This document shows positions 4,487 to 6,202 of a DNA stretch of 6,202 bases, piece by piece. Both the position numbers and the translations under genes were made by a program. Below the pieces are notes generated by a model. That model ran no database searches, was not told where the DNA came from, and worked only from the letters and a program-made list of their open reading frames with translations. The stretch spans positions 959,219 through 965,420 of the forward strand of contig CP070790.1 of NCBI GenBank assembly GCA_020346805.1. Direction: 5' to 3'. The first letter of the stretch is position 1. The number at the start of each line of letters is the position of its first letter. The stretch is from Planctomycetota bacterium (GTDB lineage Bacteria; Planctomycetota; Phycisphaerae; UBA1845; PWPN01).

Positions 4487-6139
4487 ATGCGATTAGGCAA
4501 CATTATTAGCAAAGTATTTCACAATATATGGCTGGTGGCATTCATTCTATTGCCATGTACCGGCTGTGTTTCCTCCTGGTGGAATGCTTTTCTCGATCCC
4601 TCCCAATTGGGTAACTTCCGTGAAAACAGGGTCAGTGAAATCCTGCGCACCATCAGCTTTCGCGATAAACCATATGGGATAACTAATGCGGTCGATCCCA
4701 CGCCCGATGATTTAGTTATCACCGTGGAACCGTACAGAATTGGACCGGGAGATCAGTTGTCAATTCGTATACTTGATTTCCTGGGCCAGAATATAGAGAG
4801 CGAGTTTACCCCTGCGGTCGACGAACTGGGTAATATCGGCCTGCCTCAATTACCCACAATCCGCGTTGAGGGTATGACCGCACGAGATCTTGAAGACCGT
4901 ATCAAGCAGTTGTCCAAGGATGCCGATATCTTCCCCGAGCACAAAGATCCGATTGTTACCGTATCCTTTATCAACCAGCAGCAGAGAATGTATAACATTG
5001 CCGGTAGCGCTGTTACCCGACCGGGAGCATATCCCATTATTCGGCCTGATTACCGACTTAAAGAGGCTATTAATATGGCGGGGGGGCTGGGCGACATGGT
5101 AAAGACTGTTTATGTTATCCGAGAGGAAAAGAAAACACTCAGAACTCCACAAAACAACACCGACACTATCATATCCGCTCCCGACCGGGATTCAGAATTA
5201 AGACCACCCCCGGTTATGCCCCAAACTTTCGCCGAGATGGCCGCCGGCCCCGGACAAGCTGCCGCACCAGAGCAAAACCAACAACCGACATCACGTGATG
5301 CACAACCGAAGCCATTAAGCTTACCCGCCCAACAGGTGCAAAAAGAATTAATCGATGCCGTGGCTCCTGTACAAACTAAACCGATCGAAACCCCTGTTTT
5401 ACGGCAAAAACAAACATCCCCACAGGATACCGCTCCCCCCCTGCCACCATTTATTTTCGTCGACGACAGGTTTGTGGAAACCACCAAACCGCCCCCCTCC
5501 CAGCCCGAAACTCAAAAATTTCCGGTAACCACCGAACCGGTGCAACCTCAAAAAACCGTGGATTGGGAAGAATTGGCCGCCGATATCGACCAGCAAAGAA
5601 TTATTAAAATACCTGCTGATAGACTACGTAAGAATGACAGTAACTATAATATTATTATTAAGAGCGGTGATTGGATTCAGTTGGAAACCGGACCGGTGGG
5701 TGTTTATTATGTGATGGGGCAGATATCTAGACCCGGGTTTGCTCGCCAATTTGACTATACTTTTAACGGCGAAGAGATAACTTTGACTCAGGCACTCGCT
5801 TCCGTCGGAGGATTGGGCCCCCTTGCCTGGCCCACCAGGTGTGAAATAAAAAGAAGGCTCGAGGACGACCGACAGGAAATAACCCAATGGAACCTGGAAC
5901 GAATTGTAAACGGCCTGGACCCGGACATTTATATCAGACCCGGAGACGTAATAAATGTCGGAACCCATGCCATCGCACAATTGTTGCAGGCTATTAGAAA
6001 TGGACTTCGTGTCTCATATGGATTCAGTTTCTCTTACGATCGAAACTTTGCAGATATTGATTCGTTTGCCGGACAACAGAATCCCGACACTCGGCGAAGG
6101 GCCGAGGTCGCTGCCAGGTTCCCGGGGCTGTTTCCATAA
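4487..6139 (+). CDS. Polysaccharide export lipoprotein, Wza-like, with two SLBB regions and a long Pro/Gln-rich insertion
   Basis: The ATG at 4487 follows a modest GGTAGG at 4477-4482; the product is 550 aa, against roughly 380 for E. coli Wza. Residues 1-26 are a signal peptide (basic start, core IWLVAFILL) ending in CTGC, a lipobox-like site with C27 as the likely lipidated residue, although position -3 is Cys rather than the usual Leu. A polysaccharide export domain lies at about 80-165 (YRIGPGDQLSIRILD, 83-97; GNIGLPQLPTIRVEGMTARD, 115-134). A first SLBB region spans about 168-215 (GSAVTRPGAYPI, 173-184; INMAGGLGD, 195-203). Residues 219-365 are a Pro/Gln/Thr-rich, low-complexity stretch. 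A second SLBB-like region spans about 405-492 (VMGQISRPGFARQF, 409-422; ASVGGLGPLAWPT, 438-450; IRPGDVINVG, 483-492). A possibly amphipathic helix (494-510) near the C-terminus may match the outer-membrane helix of Wza. It would form an export channel for exopolysaccharide or capsule. Confidence 0.9.
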   Translation: MRLGNIISKVFHNIWLVAFILLPCTGCVSSWWNAFLDPSQLGNFRENRVSEILRTISFRDKPYGITNAVDPTPDDLVITVEPYRIGPGDQLSIRILDFLGQNIESEFTPAVDELGNIGLPQLPTIRVEGMTARDLEDRIKQLSKDADIFPEHKDPIVTVSFINQQQRMYNIAGSAVTRPGAYPIIRPDYRLKEAINMAGGLGDMVKTVYVIREEKKTLRTPQNNTDTIISAPDRDSELRPPPVMPQTFAEMAAGPGQAAAPEQNQQPTSRDAQPKPLSLPAQQVQKELIDAVAPVQTKPIETPVLRQKQTSPQDTAPPLPPFIFVDDRFVETTKPPPSQPETQKFPVTTEPVQPQKTVDWEELAADIDQQRIIKIPADRLRKNDSNYNIIIKSGDWIQLETGPVGVYYVMGQISRPGFARQFDYTFNGEEITLTQALASVGGLGPLAWPTRCEIKRRLEDDRQEITQWNLERIVNGLDPDIYIRPGDVINVGTHAIAQLLQAIRNGLRVSYGFSFSYDRNFADIDSFAGQQNPDTRRRAEVAARFPGLFP

Positions 6140-6183
6140 AAATAAGGTGAAACAGAAAATTCAAAGAGCGTGACCAACGCCGT

Positions 6184-6202
6184 ATGTTTTATTTATTGGT
6201 GA
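6184..6202 (+). CDS. Possible start of the next gene, cut by the window edge
   Basis: After the export gene a possible ATG at 6184 reads MFYLLV to the edge of the window, a hydrophobic start that could be a signal or membrane segment. The nearest purine-rich stretch, AAAGAG at 6163-6168, is 15 nt away, too far for a normal ribosome binding site. Six codons are too few to judge. In Wza-type loci a chain-length or tyrosine-kinase gene often follows, but nothing here shows it. Confidence 0.15.

Noticed and set aside
5110..5487. Minus-strand Cys/Gly-rich reading of 125 codons opposite the export gene
   Set aside because: Its Gly/Cys richness is simply the complement of the Pro/Gln-rich insertion on the plus strand.
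5141..5581. Frameshift or assembly error as the source of the low-complexity stretch in the export protein
   Set aside because: The reading frame stays open through it and both flanking SLBB regions are in the same frame, so a simple frameshift does not explain it.

Overview
The window looks like a stretch of chromosome from a Planctomycetota bacterium, possibly Phycisphaerae-like. This is an inference. It rests on the style of a CehA/McbA-type metallohydrolase at the left edge, a small coiled-coil protein of a type I associate from memory with planctomycetes, moderate GC content, and long intergenic gaps. All convincing genes are on the + strand. No tRNA, rRNA, CRISPR array, insertion sequence or phage gene was seen.

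Layout. Positions 1-1049 hold the 3' part of a CehA/McbA-type (PHP-like) metallohydrolase gene whose start lies outside the window. Positions 1050-1586 hold no convincing full-size gene, but contain several inverted repeats, a consensus -10 hexamer and two back-to-back hairpins just before the next gene. Positions 1587-1850 encode an 87-residue coiled-coil protein of unknown function, followed by a near-perfect 15-bp hairpin at 1936-1972. Positions 1973-2325 are AT-rich, with one possible 41-codon ORF and a leader hairpin. Positions 2326-4058 carry a tight two-gene unit: an ATP-grasp enzyme related to the carbamoyl-phosphate synthase fold, and 2 nt later a HAD-family phosphatase. Positions 4059-4486 have a bulged hairpin, a 17-nt palindrome overlapping a TTGACA box, an 8-bp tandem repeat and a doubtful Cys-rich small ORF. 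Positions 4487-6139 encode a lipoprotein-like polysaccharide export protein of the Wza/SLBB type, with an unusually long Pro/Gln-rich insertion. The last 63 nt may hold the start of another gene.

How the genes may work together. The export protein suggests the right half is the edge of an exopolysaccharide or capsule locus continuing past the window. The ATP-grasp/HAD pair just upstream could make or modify a building block, by joining a carboxylate to an amine and removing a phosphate, but its substrates cannot be read from sequence. The metallohydrolase and the coiled-coil gene are separated from this unit by long gaps and a strong hairpin, so they are probably transcribed independently.

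The most distinctive items are the split export protein with its roughly 150-residue low-complexity insertion, the ATP-grasp/HAD pair beside it, and the structured leaders ahead of the coiled-coil and export genes. No wholly new system can be demonstrated from this window alone.
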